Notes: generated by a model from the letters alone, not told the origin. A stretch of 37,617 nucleotides of DNA from Betaproteobacteria bacterium (GCA_009927445.1 RFMZ01000241.1:1-37617), one strand, 5' to 3'. Numbered from the stretch's first letter, positions 16,896-27,100 are shown. Numbers and translations are program-made.

Positions 16896-17924
16896 CTAGG
16901 CTTTGAAAAGGTGGGCATATTTTGCTAGCAAAGACTCAAGCTGTAATTTAGGAAATAAGGGATGCGAGGCTAGCTTCATTTCAATCATTAGAAATTTAAT
17001 AAATTGGCTTAATTGTGAAAAGCTCATTCGATCTTGATAAAGTTTTATTTTATCCGCCCAGCGGGGATAGTACCTGACAGGTAAGTTCGATTTGGATAAA
17101 TAGATATCAATACACCAACGGTACAAACAGTTTAAGATATCGATTAGAGAATTTTTTGCAAGAAGATCAATTACTTGGGATATTTCAATATCTCCAAATC
17201 GGGATAATTGCTCAATTACCACTTGACCGTTAAATGCCCCACCTTCAACCGCTTGTAATGTTTTAAGGGGAGATTTTCCATGTTCAGTCAATAAGGCTCC
17301 TAAATCATCCCTATCGATTCTTTTGCATGAGTCCTGTAATCTTAACCACTCGAGACTGTCAACTTCTTTGGGTTTTGGTACTGGAATCGCCACGCATCTG
17401 GACCGAATCGTAGGTAAAACGAGATCAATACGATGCGTTACTAAGATATAAATCACGTTCGGAGATGGCTCTTCCAAAGACTTTAAAAGGCAATTTGCTG
17501 CTTCGGTTGCCATTGACTCAACGGGATAAATGAAGATGATCCGCTTTCCCCCGCGGTATGATCCAAGAATATTACTTGACACGACATCTCTGATTTGCTC
17601 AATTTTTATGAATTTACTTAATTTTTTATCTGAAACCTCTTTTTTATCCAAATCGATTTCAAGCTGCAGATGCTTTTCTAGGAGATATGACTGGTTTTCA
17701 GGTAATACTGGGAAAAAGTCAGGGTGATTTGCCTGACTAAACCAGTGGCATGCCTGACATTGCTGGCATGGCTTATCGTGCGTGCCTTCGCACACCAGAT
17801 AGTTGGCTAAGTGCATGGAAAAATTGAACTTTCCAATTGCCTGCTCACCAAAAAAAAGAAGGGCTTGAGGAATTGATTGTTGCTTAAATTGACTAAAAAA
17901 AGTGGCGTTCCAAGGGTAAAGCAT
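16896..17924 (-). CDS. holB: DNA polymerase III subunit delta'
   Basis: Clamp-loader subunit, 342 residues. The AAA+ region starts MLYPWNATFFSQFKQQSIPQALLFFGE. The P-loop region reads GEQAIGKF, so it lacks the Thr/Ser of a working Walker A, as is usual for delta'. A zinc module is seen in CEGTHDKPCQQCQAC, and the RSRC motif follows the NVIYILVTH strand. Typical delta' length is about 335, so it is complete. It lies 12 bases after tmk and 3 before tatD, the conserved tmk-holB-tatD unit. Confidence 0.9.
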   Translation of the reverse strand: MLYPWNATFFSQFKQQSIPQALLFFGEQAIGKFNFSMHLANYLVCEGTHDKPCQQCQACHWFSQANHPDFFPVLPENQSYLLEKHLQLEIDLDKKEVSDKKLSKFIKIEQIRDVVSSNILGSYRGGKRIIFIYPVESMATEAANCLLKSLEEPSPNVIYILVTHRIDLVLPTIRSRCVAIPVPKPKEVDSLEWLRLQDSCKRIDRDDLGALLTEHGKSPLKTLQAVEGGAFNGQVVIEQLSRFGDIEISQVIDLLAKNSLIDILNCLYRWCIDIYLSKSNLPVRYYPRWADKIKLYQDRMSFSQLSQFIKFLMIEMKLASHPLFPKLQLESLLAKYAHLFKA

Positions 17925-17936
17925 AGATCGGGCCTC

Positions 17937-18605
17937 TTATATCAATGAATCTATTTTAGTCGCAATATGCCCTATCACCTTTTGAATATTTTTAATTGAC
18001 TGACTAGCATCAATTACCTCAAAGCGCATTGGATCCTCTTTTACTCTGCGAAGATACTCGGCTCTAACCCGATTAAAAAAGTCAAAATTTAAGGCCTCGA
18101 ACTTGTCGGGATTTCTAGATAATGCCCTTCTCTTTTCTGCTTCTTCTGGGCTGATATCAAAAAGAATCGTTAAGTTGGGCTGAATAGCAACTGTTGTTAG
18201 ATTAAACTCTCGGTCGATCGTCCAGCTCTCTAATTGATTTAATTTATGGGCTAATATGCCTCGCCCACCAACTTGATAGGCAAAGGAGGAATCTGTATAG
18301 CGGTCACAAATAACTATTTGACCACATGCCAGTGCTGGCTCAATCACTACAGCTAAATGTTCTCTTCTGGCTGCAAACATCAAAAGTGCCTCAGTTTCTG
18401 CATGCATCTCCTGATGTAGAAGCAGTTGACGTAATTTTTCGCCTAGCTCCGTGCCACCTGGCTCACGTGTCATCACAATTTTCTTTTCAGGAAAACGCGC
18501 TCTTAGACACTCTTGAAAAAAATCTAAGTGAGTACTTTTACCGGCACCATCGATACCTTCGAAAGTAATAAAAAATCCAGGAAAAGAAGAATTTCTCTCG
18601 CGCAT
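17937..18605 (-). CDS. tmk: Thymidylate kinase
   Basis: Phosphorylates dTMP to dTDP. In this 222-residue reading the P-loop is FEGIDGAGKST (residues 15-25). The DR[YF] motif appears as CDRYTDSSFAYQ and TREPGGTELGEKLR is the LID-side family block. The frame opens at a GTG at 18623 (adds MFYYKF), but the ATG at 18605 is preferred: it sits six bases after a TATTAT -10, in the same geometry as smpB, brnT and purL, and family proteins start close to the FITFEG strand. No Shine-Dalgarno for either. In E. coli and many beta-proteobacteria mltG precedes tmk; here nothing does, and ygfZ lies 106 bases away on the other strand. Confidence 0.93.
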   Translation of the reverse strand: MRERNSSFPGFFITFEGIDGAGKSTHLDFFQECLRARFPEKKIVMTREPGGTELGEKLRQLLLHQEMHAETEALLMFAARREHLAVVIEPALACGQIVICDRYTDSSFAYQVGGRGILAHKLNQLESWTIDREFNLTTVAIQPNLTILFDISPEEAEKRRALSRNPDKFEALNFDFFNRVRAEYLRRVKEDPMRFEVIDASQSIKNIQKVIGHIATKIDSLI

Positions 18606-18611
18606 AAACTT

Positions 18612-18617
18612 ATAATA
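18612..18617 (-). promoter_or_regulatory. tmk -10 box, predicted leaderless start
   Basis: TATTAT on the minus strand, six bases before the tmk ATG; predicted +1 at 18605. The -35 is poor. Upstream in the same spacer is an IR (CTAAGC with GCTTAG, 18634-18651). Confidence 0.45.
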
Positions 18618-18711
18618 GAACACATGTCCTTACCTAAGCCGAAATGCTTAGATAATTTTTACCTTTACTTTACCTTTATTAATCCAATTGCCAATTGCTC
18701 AAATTATATCG

Positions 18712-19629
18712 ATGAATCAAACGCAAAACATGAAATTCATCCCTCTGACAGACTGGGATATTATTCGTGTGGAAGGGCCAGATACCAAAGTTTTCCTAGA
18801 AAACTTGCTCACTTCGAGTGTGTCTAGTCTAGACTCTCGGTCTGGTCAGCTCTCTGGATTTTGCTCACCCAAGGGTCGATTGATGGCAAGTTTTTGGATT
18901 ACAGAACAAAGGCAAAATGCTATTCTTATTTGGATTAGTAAAGACCTTGCACCTGAATTTGCCAAAAAATTACAGATGTATCGTCTGCGATCTAAAGTTG
19001 AGATTCATTATGAGCCTAATTTTTACTGCTTATATGGTGTTTTATCATCCTCGAAAGAACAGGATGAAATAAACTCCGAGGCATTTCAGTTTTTAAAGTT
19101 GCCTGAAGTGCTCCACGAATCTCAACAAATTGCCCGCACAGTTTTTGCTTTTCAACAGCCTCCCCCTAGCATAGATAATGAACTCGCAGAGCAATGGAAT
19201 TTACTGGAGGTACTGAGTGGCATTCCCCGCTTAACAAGCGCAACTAAAGATCTTTTTGTGCCACAAATGATTAATTTTGAATCCTTGGGAGGGGTAGATT
19301 TTAAAAAGGGCTGTTATCCTGGTCAAGAGGTTGTGGCACGAAGTCAATATCGTGGCACTATCAAACGTCGATTAAAACTTGGCACCATCATGGGTAATCC
19401 CCAGGCTCTTTTTAGGCCTGGTGATCTGGTTTTTACTGAGCAAGAATTAGATCAACCGGCTGGGGTAATTTTGCTGAGCGCCTACCACTCGGGCCTAGCA
19501 GTAAATTATGTCCAAATGGAAATTAATTTAAGTGCTACGGGCCTACCTCTGCGCATTACTCGGCCAGATGAGGCACCTTCAAACCTGATCCAAATTGTAG
19601 AACCACCTTATCAACTTCTAACCATCTAA
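18712..19629 (+). CDS. ygfZ: YgfZ/GcvT family folate-binding protein
   Basis: Tetrahydrofolate-dependent protein involved in Fe-S cluster repair or assembly (family role). The 305-residue reading has the hallmark KGCYPGQEVVAR near residue 205 and the N-terminal FLENLLTSSVSSL and GFCSPKGRLMASFWI. The start is uncertain: the frame is open from a TTG at 18688, with ATGs at 18712 and 18730 (MKFIPLTDW), none with a good Shine-Dalgarno. It is divergent from tmk and is followed after four bases by the NRDE gene. In many Burkholderiales ygfZ lies next to mltG-tmk, and mltG is missing here. Confidence 0.9.
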   Translation: MNQTQNMKFIPLTDWDIIRVEGPDTKVFLENLLTSSVSSLDSRSGQLSGFCSPKGRLMASFWITEQRQNAILIWISKDLAPEFAKKLQMYRLRSKVEIHYEPNFYCLYGVLSSSKEQDEINSEAFQFLKLPEVLHESQQIARTVFAFQQPPPSIDNELAEQWNLLEVLSGIPRLTSATKDLFVPQMINFESLGGVDFKKGCYPGQEVVARSQYRGTIKRRLKLGTIMGNPQALFRPGDLVFTEQELDQPAGVILLSAYHSGLAVNYVQMEINLSATGLPLRITRPDEAPSNLIQIVEPPYQLLTI

Positions 19630-19633
19630 GTGT

Positions 19634-20485
19634 ATGTGTATTATTTTATTTGCTATTAATTCACATCCGGACTACCCTTTTGTAGTTGCTGCAAATCGTG
19701 ATGAGTTCTATGCCCGCCCTACAAAAAAAATTGATTGGTGGAGCGATTATTCTCATGTTCTTGGTGCTCGCGATCAAGCGGATGTTCTAGGTTTGCCGGG
19801 CACAGCACTTGGCTTATCTCAAAAAGGTAAATTCTCAGCCATTACAAATATTCGTGCGCCTAGTGAAAAAAACCCAGACTTACGAACCCGCGGCGAACTC
19901 ACCGCTAAATTTTTATCGCAATCAAAACCGATACATGAATTTATTACTGATCATCAAAAATCGTTTTTACAATACAATGGCTTTAATTTGTTGCTAGGAG
20001 ATCTATCAAATGTCACACGTCCAGAGTTTTTCTGGGTAACTAATCGCTTGTTGGTTGGGGATAAGATTAGACAACGAAAGACAATCAATCCGACTGCCAT
20101 TTCGGCTGGCTTATACGGTCTATCTAATGCGATGCTGGATACACCCTGGCCCAAAGTACGTTCTGGAGTTGCGCAATTTGCGCAAGCACTGGCTCGAGAT
20201 TCGGGTAAATTTAATCAAGATGCCATGTACTTTAATCTGCTTGCAGATAATAATAATTTCTCAGACCAGGTCTTGCCATCCACTGGAGTTAGCCATGAAT
20301 GGGAAAAAGCCCTAGCGCCAATTTTTATTCAAACAGAACATTACGGCACGCGTTCATCTACCTTACTTCGAGTTCGTAAAGATGGGATGTTCCAGATGAT
20401 CGAGCGTAGTTTTCAACAAAATGAATTAACTAACACAAGTATATTTGAGGGACAACTCGAGCAATCGACCACTCAAGATCGCTAA
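19634..20485 (+). CDS. NRDE/TANGO2 family protein
   Basis: 283-residue protein starting MCIILFAINSHPDYPFVVAANRDEFYARPT; the NRDE motif at residues 22-25 names the family. Eukaryotic TANGO2 has been linked to haem or lipid handling; the bacterial role is not settled. Later blocks such as AITNIRAPSEKNP, FNLLLGDLS and GLYGLSNAMLDTPWPKV are family-typical. The ATG is four bases after the ygfZ stop and has no Shine-Dalgarno, so translation is probably coupled. Its stop lies in a 15-base palindrome shared with the stop of the convergent thioesterase. Confidence 0.87.
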   Translation: MCIILFAINSHPDYPFVVAANRDEFYARPTKKIDWWSDYSHVLGARDQADVLGLPGTALGLSQKGKFSAITNIRAPSEKNPDLRTRGELTAKFLSQSKPIHEFITDHQKSFLQYNGFNLLLGDLSNVTRPEFFWVTNRLLVGDKIRQRKTINPTAISAGLYGLSNAMLDTPWPKVRSGVAQFAQALARDSGKFNQDAMYFNLLADNNNFSDQVLPSTGVSHEWEKALAPIFIQTEHYGTRSSTLLRVRKDGMFQMIERSFQQNELTNTSIFEGQLEQSTTQDR

Positions 20486-20495
20486 TCAGATTAGC
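20481..20495. repeat. Palindrome containing two convergent stop codons
   Basis: GCTAATC-A-GATTAGC. The TAA of the NRDE gene (20483-20485) and the TAA of the thioesterase (20491-20493 on the minus strand) are its two symmetric halves. A weak stem with few pairs after it (CTTTGG); a bidirectional terminator role is possible but not strong. Confidence 0.4.
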
Positions 20496-20961
20496 CTTTG
20501 GAAGATAGACTTGATTCAGACTGACTTCTAATAGGATCTTTAATTAAAGAGCGCTTAAAGTATTTAAATGTACCAGTTGCCATGCTACATAATTGACCAT
20601 GCTGATCAATTAATTTTGCTTCGCAAAATGCCATAGTTGCAGTCGTATGAATCGATTTACCAATCACGCGGATTGAGCCTTCAGTGGCTCGCATAAAGGT
20701 GTTTTTGAGTTCAATAGTTACCACGCTTCGATCATTAGGGTCAGCTGCCCTTGCGGCAATTGCCATCGCGGCATCGGCAAGGGACAGCAAGACTCCACCA
20801 TGAACGCTTCCCCAAGTATTTAAATGCTTTTCTTCAACCGCAAGGCTAATCTCCCCTTCTCCATGACTCATTCGATGCAATTTAACACCCAACAGGTTTA
20901 AAAAAGGCACGTCTAGGTCAAGGTAAACTTGATTATTGATAGGATCTACTGAATTCGTCAT
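20491..20961 (-). CDS. PaaI-type hotdog thioesterase
   Basis: The third hotdog thioesterase in the window, 156 residues from the ATG at 20961 (the frame opens at a TTG six bases upstream). WGSVHGGVLLSLADAAMA carries HGG at 54-56 and Asp63; TIELKNTFMRATEG and ICKS-like VIGKSIHTTATMAFCEAKL follow. The tail (KRSLIKDPIRSQSESSLSSKG) is polar and probably disordered. No Shine-Dalgarno is seen. It stands alone on the minus strand; substrate unknown. Confidence 0.85.
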   Translation of the reverse strand: MTNSVDPINNQVYLDLDVPFLNLLGVKLHRMSHGEGEISLAVEEKHLNTWGSVHGGVLLSLADAAMAIAARAADPNDRSVVTIELKNTFMRATEGSIRVIGKSIHTTATMAFCEAKLIDQHGQLCSMATGTFKYFKRSLIKDPIRSQSESSLSSKG

Positions 20962-21083
20962 AAGCAATTAGGGATAAATGAGTCAAACTCAGCATATTGT
21001 AGGCCAAATAGGAATCAAGCTTTTTGAATAAAAGTTATACATTCGAGAGTTTTAACTGGTAACAAGGATACTGAATATCCAAC

Positions 21084-21089
21084 TATAAT
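21084..21089 (+). promoter_or_regulatory. Possible -10 box upstream of msrB
   Basis: TATAAT 60 bases before the msrB ATG, preceded by a small inverted repeat GGATA-CTGAA-TATCC (21066-21080). No convincing -35 was found, so confidence is low. Confidence 0.35.
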
Positions 21090-21148
21090 AAACTCTTATC
21101 GACTTTTGAATTATTTCACTACTTTTGCCAAAATTGTTTTAAAAAATC

Positions 21149-21577
21149 ATGCCAGCAAACCCAACATCAAAAAAAACTGTAGCTCAGTATCAAGCAGAAC
21201 TCTCACCGATTGAGTTTGAGGTAACGCAAAGATCTGGAACCGAAAGGCCTTTTACCGGAAAATATTGGGATCATTGGTCAACGGGTATTTATCAATGTGT
21301 TTGTTGTGGAGTGCAATTATTCTCATCCAATACAAAATTCGATGCGGGCTGTGGTTGGCCAAGTTTTTCGATTCCTTTAGAAAATTCAGCAATTCGGGAA
21401 ATTAAAGACTCAAGTCATGGCATGATTCGAACAGAGGTTCGTTGTCAAAACTGTGAGGCACATTTAGGGCATGTGTTTGATGACGGCCCTGCTCCATCTG
21501 GGCTGAGATACTGTATTAATTCAGCATCACTGCGTTTTAACGATCAACAAAATCAAACTGGAGAATCAAGTAAGTGA
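21149..21577 (+). CDS. msrB: Peptide-methionine (R)-S-oxide reductase
   Basis: Reduces methionine-R-sulfoxide in oxidised proteins. In the 142-residue protein the zinc cysteines are C50, C53, C99 and C102. The catalytic cysteine is C122 in [22 protein letters not shown] and [16 protein letters not shown] are family signatures. No signal peptide, so cytosolic. No Shine-Dalgarno is evident before the ATG. Its TGA overlaps the GTG of yciB (GTGA), so the two are coupled. Confidence 0.95.
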   Translation: MPANPTSKKTVAQYQAELSPIEFEVTQRSGTERPFTGKYWDHWSTGIYQCVCCGVQLFSSNTKFDAGCGWPSFSIPLENSAIREIKDSSHGMIRTEVRCQNCEAHLGHVFDDGPAPSGLRYCINSASLRFNDQQNQTGESSK

Positions 21578-22125
21578 AGTTTTTAGCAGAAATACTTCCT
21601 ATTATTGCTTTCTTTGCAGCGTTTAAATTATTTGATATTTATGTGGCGACCGTGGTTGCAATGGTTATTACCTTGTTACAAATTGCCTGGATTAAGTTTG
21701 AGAGAAAACCGATCCCAAAAATTCAACTATTTAATTTAGTAATTATTCTTATCTTTGGTGGGCTTACTATTGGTTTACAAGATAAAGACTTTATTATGAT
21801 CAAGCCTACGATTCTTTATTGGGCTTTTGCGCTAGGACTTGGCGTGAGTTGGTTTATCTTTAAGAAGAATTTAATTCAAGCGGTCATTGGCAAAGAGGTT
21901 CAAATTGACCCATTAATTGCAGATCAGGTGTGGTTTAAGTTGAACTTGCTGTGGATTGGATATTTCTTTTTTTTAGGTTGTTTAAACTGGTGGATTGCCA
22001 AAAATTTTTCCGAGGATTTTTGGGCAAATTTCAAACTCTCCACGATCGGAATTTTATTTGTATTTATCTTGATTCAAGGTTTATGGTTAAGTAAATATAT
22101 GAAACAGGAACCTGAGAAAGAATAG
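21574..22125 (+). CDS. yciB: Inner membrane septation/intermembrane protein YciB (IspZ)
   Basis: 183 residues with about five transmembrane helices and short loops; the opening [25 protein letters not shown] and the motif [22 protein letters not shown] are those of the YciB/septation protein A family. It affects cell-envelope and septum formation; a biochemical function is not established. The start is GTG at 21574, overlapping the msrB stop. bolA follows after 6 bases. The msrB-yciB-bolA-ppiC order is also known to me from other Burkholderiales. Confidence 0.92.
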   Translation: MKFLAEILPIIAFFAAFKLFDIYVATVVAMVITLLQIAWIKFERKPIPKIQLFNLVIILIFGGLTIGLQDKDFIMIKPTILYWAFALGLGVSWFIFKKNLIQAVIGKEVQIDPLIADQVWFKLNLLWIGYFFFLGCLNWWIAKNFSEDFWANFKLSTIGILFVFILIQGLWLSKYMKQEPEKE

Positions 22126-22131
22126 TTTTTA

Positions 22132-22419
22132 ATGAGCGTCCATCCCCAAATTGTTTTGTATCAACAAGTTTTAACAGAAAAACTCAGGCCTGATTCTCTT
22201 GCGATCATTGATGAATCAGACCAGCATGCTGGACATGCAGGCCATCATGGCGGCGGTGCTAGCCATTTACGCCTGCATATTGTTGGGGCTGCTTTTGAAG
22301 GCTTAAGCCGTTTAGCTAGACATCGCCTAGTGTATGATATTTTGAATCCATGGATGCCGCATGAAATCCATGCCTTAGTAATTAATGCGAAAACGCCATC
22401 CGAAAATGAAAAAATCTAA
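22132..22419 (+). CDS. bolA: BolA family protein
   Basis: 95 residues. The conserved core is HLRLHIVGAAFEGLSRLARHRLVYDILNPWMPHEIHALVI. BolA proteins bind monothiol glutaredoxins and handle Fe-S clusters, or act as transcription factors in stress. A histidine- and glycine-rich loop (HAGHAGHHGGGASH, about residues 27-40) precedes the core and could bind metal. It overlaps the ppiC start by 14 bases. The start is ATG at 22132. Confidence 0.92.
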   Translation: MSVHPQIVLYQQVLTEKLRPDSLAIIDESDQHAGHAGHHGGGASHLRLHIVGAAFEGLSRLARHRLVYDILNPWMPHEIHALVINAKTPSENEKI

Positions 22420-23197
22420 CCTCGTATTCCTATCGATTTGTGTAAGCTTTTGCTTTAACTCATCCGTTGCTGCCCAAAACGCTGCCGTTGTAAATGGTAA
22501 GCCTATTCCATTAGCCAAATTAACGCGCATGCTAGAAAAATCTGGTCAAATGAATTCGCCTGATGTGAAGGAAAAAGCGCGCGATGTATTAATTACAAAA
22601 GAACTAATCTTACAAGAAGCTGATAAAAGAGGATTAACGAAGAATGAAGAGGTTCGTGATGCTATGGAGCAAGCTAGGTTGAGCGTTCTTGTCTCCGCAG
22701 TATTCGAGGATTATATTTCTAAAGACGGCATTTCTGACAAAGATTTAATCCCTGTCTATGAAAAAGTCAAGGGCCAATTTGGTGGTCAGCAATATAAGGT
22801 TAGACACATATTAGTGGAAAACGAAAAATTAGCAAATACCTTGCAGGCTCAAATTAAGGGTGGTGCGAATTTTTCTGACTTGGCAAAAACTCATTCAAAG
22901 GATCAGGGCTCTGCCCCCAATGGTGGAAGTCTTGATTGGGTAACTGCTAGTGGTTTAGTCCCTGAATTTGCCCAAGTGATGACCACGCTAAAAGCTGGAG
23001 AATTAGCTAGTTCTCCAGTTAAATCACAATTTGGCTGGCATATTATTCAAGTTGATGAGATTAAAGATACTCCGACCCCAAGTATGCAAGAAGTTAAGCC
23101 GCAGTTGGTACAAATGCTGACCCAAGATCAAAATTGGCAAAAATTTAAATTTTCTGAAATGATGGAAAAGTTTAAATCGAAGGCAAAAATTCAATAA
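22406..23197 (+). CDS. PpiC-type parvulin peptidyl-prolyl isomerase (exported)
   Basis: Periplasmic chaperone or prolyl isomerase, 263 residues from the ATG at 22406. A signal peptide covers residues 1-23 (MKKSNLVFLSICVSF, cleavage near VAA/QN). A SurA-like N-terminal helical region follows, then a parvulin domain at about 125-215 with the family pattern YKVRHILVEN, HSKDQGSAPNGGSLDWV and FGWHIIQVDE. The frame is open from 22385, but that would destroy the signal peptide. Overlaps bolA by 14 bases in another frame, so it is coupled to it. Not SurA itself: too short and with one PPIase domain. Confidence 0.9.
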   Translation: MKKSNLVFLSICVSFCFNSSVAAQNAAVVNGKPIPLAKLTRMLEKSGQMNSPDVKEKARDVLITKELILQEADKRGLTKNEEVRDAMEQARLSVLVSAVFEDYISKDGISDKDLIPVYEKVKGQFGGQQYKVRHILVENEKLANTLQAQIKGGANFSDLAKTHSKDQGSAPNGGSLDWVTASGLVPEFAQVMTTLKAGELASSPVKSQFGWHIIQVDEIKDTPTPSMQEVKPQLVQMLTQDQNWQKFKFSEMMEKFKSKAKIQ

Positions 23198-23412
23198 AGC
23201 CCTCCAAGACTTGACTTTTTCTGAACATCGCTAGTGTTGATATTTTAAATAGTCGGGTACTACCCTTTTCCTATTCTTTTTTATTGATATCGTAAAGATT
23301 TACCTAGCTAATACTACACGGGTTCTTGATTGCTTCTAGTTCGATTATTGGTAGAGCACTAGTATTGCGGATGCACTAACTATTCAATTTGCAATCGGTA
23401 CAAATTGACCAA

Positions 23413-24183
23413 TTAAATCTCTAGATATTTTTTACTTTGTAGATTATTTGATTTTAAATCTGCAACCCATTGTTTAGCTGGGAGCTGATATCTTTTTTGA
23501 ATAGTCTTTGCCCTTTTTTTGAGGTCCGACCAGGCAAATTTTATATAAGGTCCTTTAAAAGCAATTGCGACTACATTACAGTCATGAACCTCTTTAAACA
23601 ATAGCACTCTATTATCAAATACATTACAAATTCGTTGAATGTTTTTTGCATAACTCGAATGCTGATTAAATAAATTGACGGTTAGGACTCCGGGCGACTT
23701 TAAGACATCAAAGCACCCTTGATAAAATTGTCTTGAACTTAAAGCTGGTCCAGATGCTTTACCATTAAAAATATCTACTTGTAGCACATCGAACTGATTG
23801 TTATGCGCTACCTGTTGAGTAAAGTTCAGGGCGTTTGCCTGTACTACTTGAATTCTGTCATTTCGTAAATCTAAATCAAACATGGCCTGTGCTGCAATGA
23901 TGATTGCAGGATTGAGCTCAACAGCAGTCGTCTTTATCGTTTTGTTTAAATGATTGGTAAATTTCGTGAGAGCGGCAGACCCAAGTCCCAGCTGTAATGC
24001 ATGAAAGCCCACTAAGGGCTCTAAAAAAAGTAACCAAGCCATCATTTGCTGCGCGTACTCTAATTCGATATGTAGAGGCTTTTTTAAATTCATTGCACCT
24101 TGGATCCATGGCGTACCTAAGTGTAAGTATCGAATATTGCCAACTTCAGAAAAAGTTACCGATTCGTATGTAGGATTTTTCAT
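23413..24183 (-). CDS. Spermidine synthase-like methyltransferase-fold protein
   Basis: 256 residues from the ATG at 24183. The fold is that of polyamine aminopropyltransferases: LQLGLGSAALTKFT (cofactor loop), TAVELNPAIIIAAQAMF, DVLQVDIFNGKASG and GVLTVNLFN. Many such proteins in beta-proteobacteria are called spermidine synthase-like and their substrate is unknown. The start codon shares its A with the purL stop (TGATG), so it is translated from the purL transcript. An upstream TTG adds four residues. The region after its stop to 23197 (215 bases) shows no gene; GGGT-ACT-ACCC with TTTT at about 23254 is a weak hairpin. Confidence 0.85.
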   Translation of the reverse strand: MKNPTYESVTFSEVGNIRYLHLGTPWIQGAMNLKKPLHIELEYAQQMMAWLLFLEPLVGFHALQLGLGSAALTKFTNHLNKTIKTTAVELNPAIIIAAQAMFDLDLRNDRIQVVQANALNFTQQVAHNNQFDVLQVDIFNGKASGPALSSRQFYQGCFDVLKSPGVLTVNLFNQHSSYAKNIQRICNVFDNRVLLFKEVHDCNVVAIAFKGPYIKFAWSDLKKRAKTIQKRYQLPAKQWVADLKSNNLQSKKYLEI

Positions 24184-27100
24184 CAACCAATCCAATATCT
24201 AGCATTACGGAACATTCTCATCCATGGGCTTAAGCCATTATCCTTGTCATGCCAAGATGGCGGTGACCAGCTCATTTGAACTGTGCGAAACACACGTTCT
24301 GGGTGCGGCATTAAAGCAGTAAATCTACCATCTGGGGTTGTTATACCAGTAATACCATCTATTGATCCATTGGGATTCAGGGGATAGTGTAAAGTTGGCT
24401 GACCGTAGTGGTCAACAAAACGCATGGCAACTAACTGTTGATTTTTGAGTTGCTCAAGAGACCCTTGGATACCAAAGTTAACTTGTCCTTCACCGTGGGC
24501 TACGACAATTGGTAATTGACTTTTTTGCATTTCTTTAAAAAAGATCGATGGCGATTCCAAAATCTCCACTTGTACAAATCTGGACTCATATTGCTCAGAT
24601 TGATTTCTAGTGAATTGTGGCCAATACTGAGCCCCGGGAATAATGGATGATAAATTACTCATCATTTGGCAGCCATTACACACTCCTAAAGCAAAAGTAT
24701 CCTTACGCTGAAAGAACGCCTCAAAAGTATCTCTTAAACGCGGGTTCATCAAAATTGTTTTAGCCCAACCCTGTCCAGCTCCAAGCACGTCGCCATAACT
24801 AAACCCACCGCAAGCTACAAATCCTATAAATGATTGCATTGATACAGCACCACTAAGCAAGTCGGTCATATGCACATCTTGACACTCAAAGCCAGCCAAT
24901 CCTAGAGCATATGCCATTTCCACATGGGAGTTAACGCCCTGCTCCCGAAGAATAGCTATCCGAGGTTTTAGTGCCTGATTCATCACAGGAAAAGTTGGGT
25001 TATCTTGAGGATTAAATAGCAGTATTGGGGAAAGGCCAGGATCTTTTACGTCTTGAATAGCCTGTTTCTCACTAGCAACGCAGTCGGGATTGTCGCGCAG
25101 GGCAGCAATTGCTAGACTATTTGTTTCCCATTGACATTGTAAAGAGACCCTTGGTGTTTGATAAATACATTTTGCATCTCGCCAAATTTCTATGCTATCA
25201 GTTGTATTTATCTTTCCAACAATATGGGTATGCGCACTTAAGTGATGATCTCTCAGAATCTTAAAAATAGCATCTCGGTCGGTTCTTCGTGTTTGAATAA
25301 CGATACCTAACTCTTCATTAAAGAGTGCTTTCAAGGTATTTTCATGACGTCGTCCACTAATTTGGGATGCCCAATTTTTGGCATCCCCAAAATCCGATTC
25401 AGTCCCTTTTTCTAGAACAAGCAAGTCAATATTTAAGGAAATACCAACGTGCGAGCAAAAAGCCATTTCAGCAATAGTTGTTAGAAGTCCACCATCTGAG
25501 CGGTCGTGATAAGCGAGTATTTGATTGTTAGCTTTCAGTTTTTCAAGGGCTTGCGCTAAATGGATCAGTTGATGAGACTGAATATCCGGACAAATCGTAT
25601 CGATTTGATCACTGATATGGGTGAGAACGCTCCCGCCCATCCGATTCTCGCCTTGTCCTAAATCAATCAACATGATTTCAGTATCTAGCTCAGCACTATT
25701 GAGTAAGGGAGTTAGTGTTTTACGAACATCCTTGACAGGGGCAAAGGCGGAAATAATTAATGACACAGGGGATGTAACGCTTCGATCGCTGCCATTTTCA
25801 GACCATTTGGTTTGCATGGATAGTGAATCTTTGCCCACCGGAATAGAAATACCTAACTCAGGACATAACTCCATGCCAATGGCGTACACCGCTTCAAATA
25901 ACTTGGCATCCTCTCCAGGAGTGCCGCAGGATGCCATCCAGTTCGCAGAAAGTTTAATATGGGATACATCTGTAATATCAGCACTTAAAATATTTGTAAT
26001 GGCTTCTCCAACCGTAATACGTGCAGCAGCCCCAGCATTAAAAATAGCAATAGGTGGTCTTTCTCCCATGGCCATGGCCTCTCCTCGGAATGAGGCAAAG
26101 TCAGCCATGGTCACAGCACAATCCGCAACAGGAACCTGCCAAGGTCCAACCATTTGATCACGATGCGTCAGACCTCCAACGCTACGATCACCAATCGTAA
26201 TTAAGAAAGACTTACTAGCAACTGTCGGATGAGCAATCACTTGATGAATAGCTGTTGGCAGTTGCACGTCATCCCAACATGGCCTAGTGATCGGGCTGGA
26301 AATTTGCTGGACATCACGATGCATCATTGGAGGCTTACCGAGTAAGACCTCCATAGGGATATCAATAGGTAAAAGCATAGGGTCAGCGACCGGAAAATGA
26401 CTATCTTGAAGAATCAATTGCCGAGCGGTAGTTGCTTTACCAACTACCGCAAAAGGACAACGCTCACGCGCACAAATACTTTCAAATAATGGCAGATCTT
26501 TTTCGTTGATGGCTATGGCGTATCGTTCTTGTGATTCGTTACACCAAATTTCTGCGGGGCTCATCCCTGATTCTTCAACAGGAATTTGCATTAACTCAAA
26601 AATAGCCCCAAGATCAGAACCATCAGCTAACTCTGGAAAAGCATTCGATAATCCCCCAGCGCCAACGTCATGAATCGCAACGATCGGATTTTTTTCACCA
26701 AAATGGATACAGGCATTAATGACCTCTTGGGCACGGCGTTCAATTTCCGGATTACCTCGTTGCACCGAGTTAAAGTCAAGATCTTTAGAGTTAGTACCAG
26801 TTGTCATTGAACTAGCAGCCCCACCGCCCATACCGATTTTCATTCCAGGCCCACCGAGCTGAATCAGTAAATCACCCTCTTGAATTGCGCGTTTGTGAGT
26901 ATGGATAGCCTGAATACTACCGATACCCCCAGCAATCATTATGGGTTTATGGTAACCCCATCTCTTACCAAAAAGAGTCTGTTCAAATACCCGAAAAAAA
27001 CCACCTAAGATGGGTCTACCAAACTCATTATTAAAGGCTGCACCGCCTAGTGGGCCATCAATCATAATCTTTAGCGGCTGAGCAATAAAGTCGGGCTTGC

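Noticed and set aside
23198..23412. Small RNA or gene between ppiC and the spermidine-synthase-like gene
   Set aside because: No promoter plus terminator pair and no open frame; only a 4-bp hairpin (GGGT-ACT-ACCC) before TTTT.
25621..26157. 178-codon plus-strand frame inside purL
   Set aside because: Antisense shadow of a highly conserved part of PurL; no Shine-Dalgarno and no recognisable domain.
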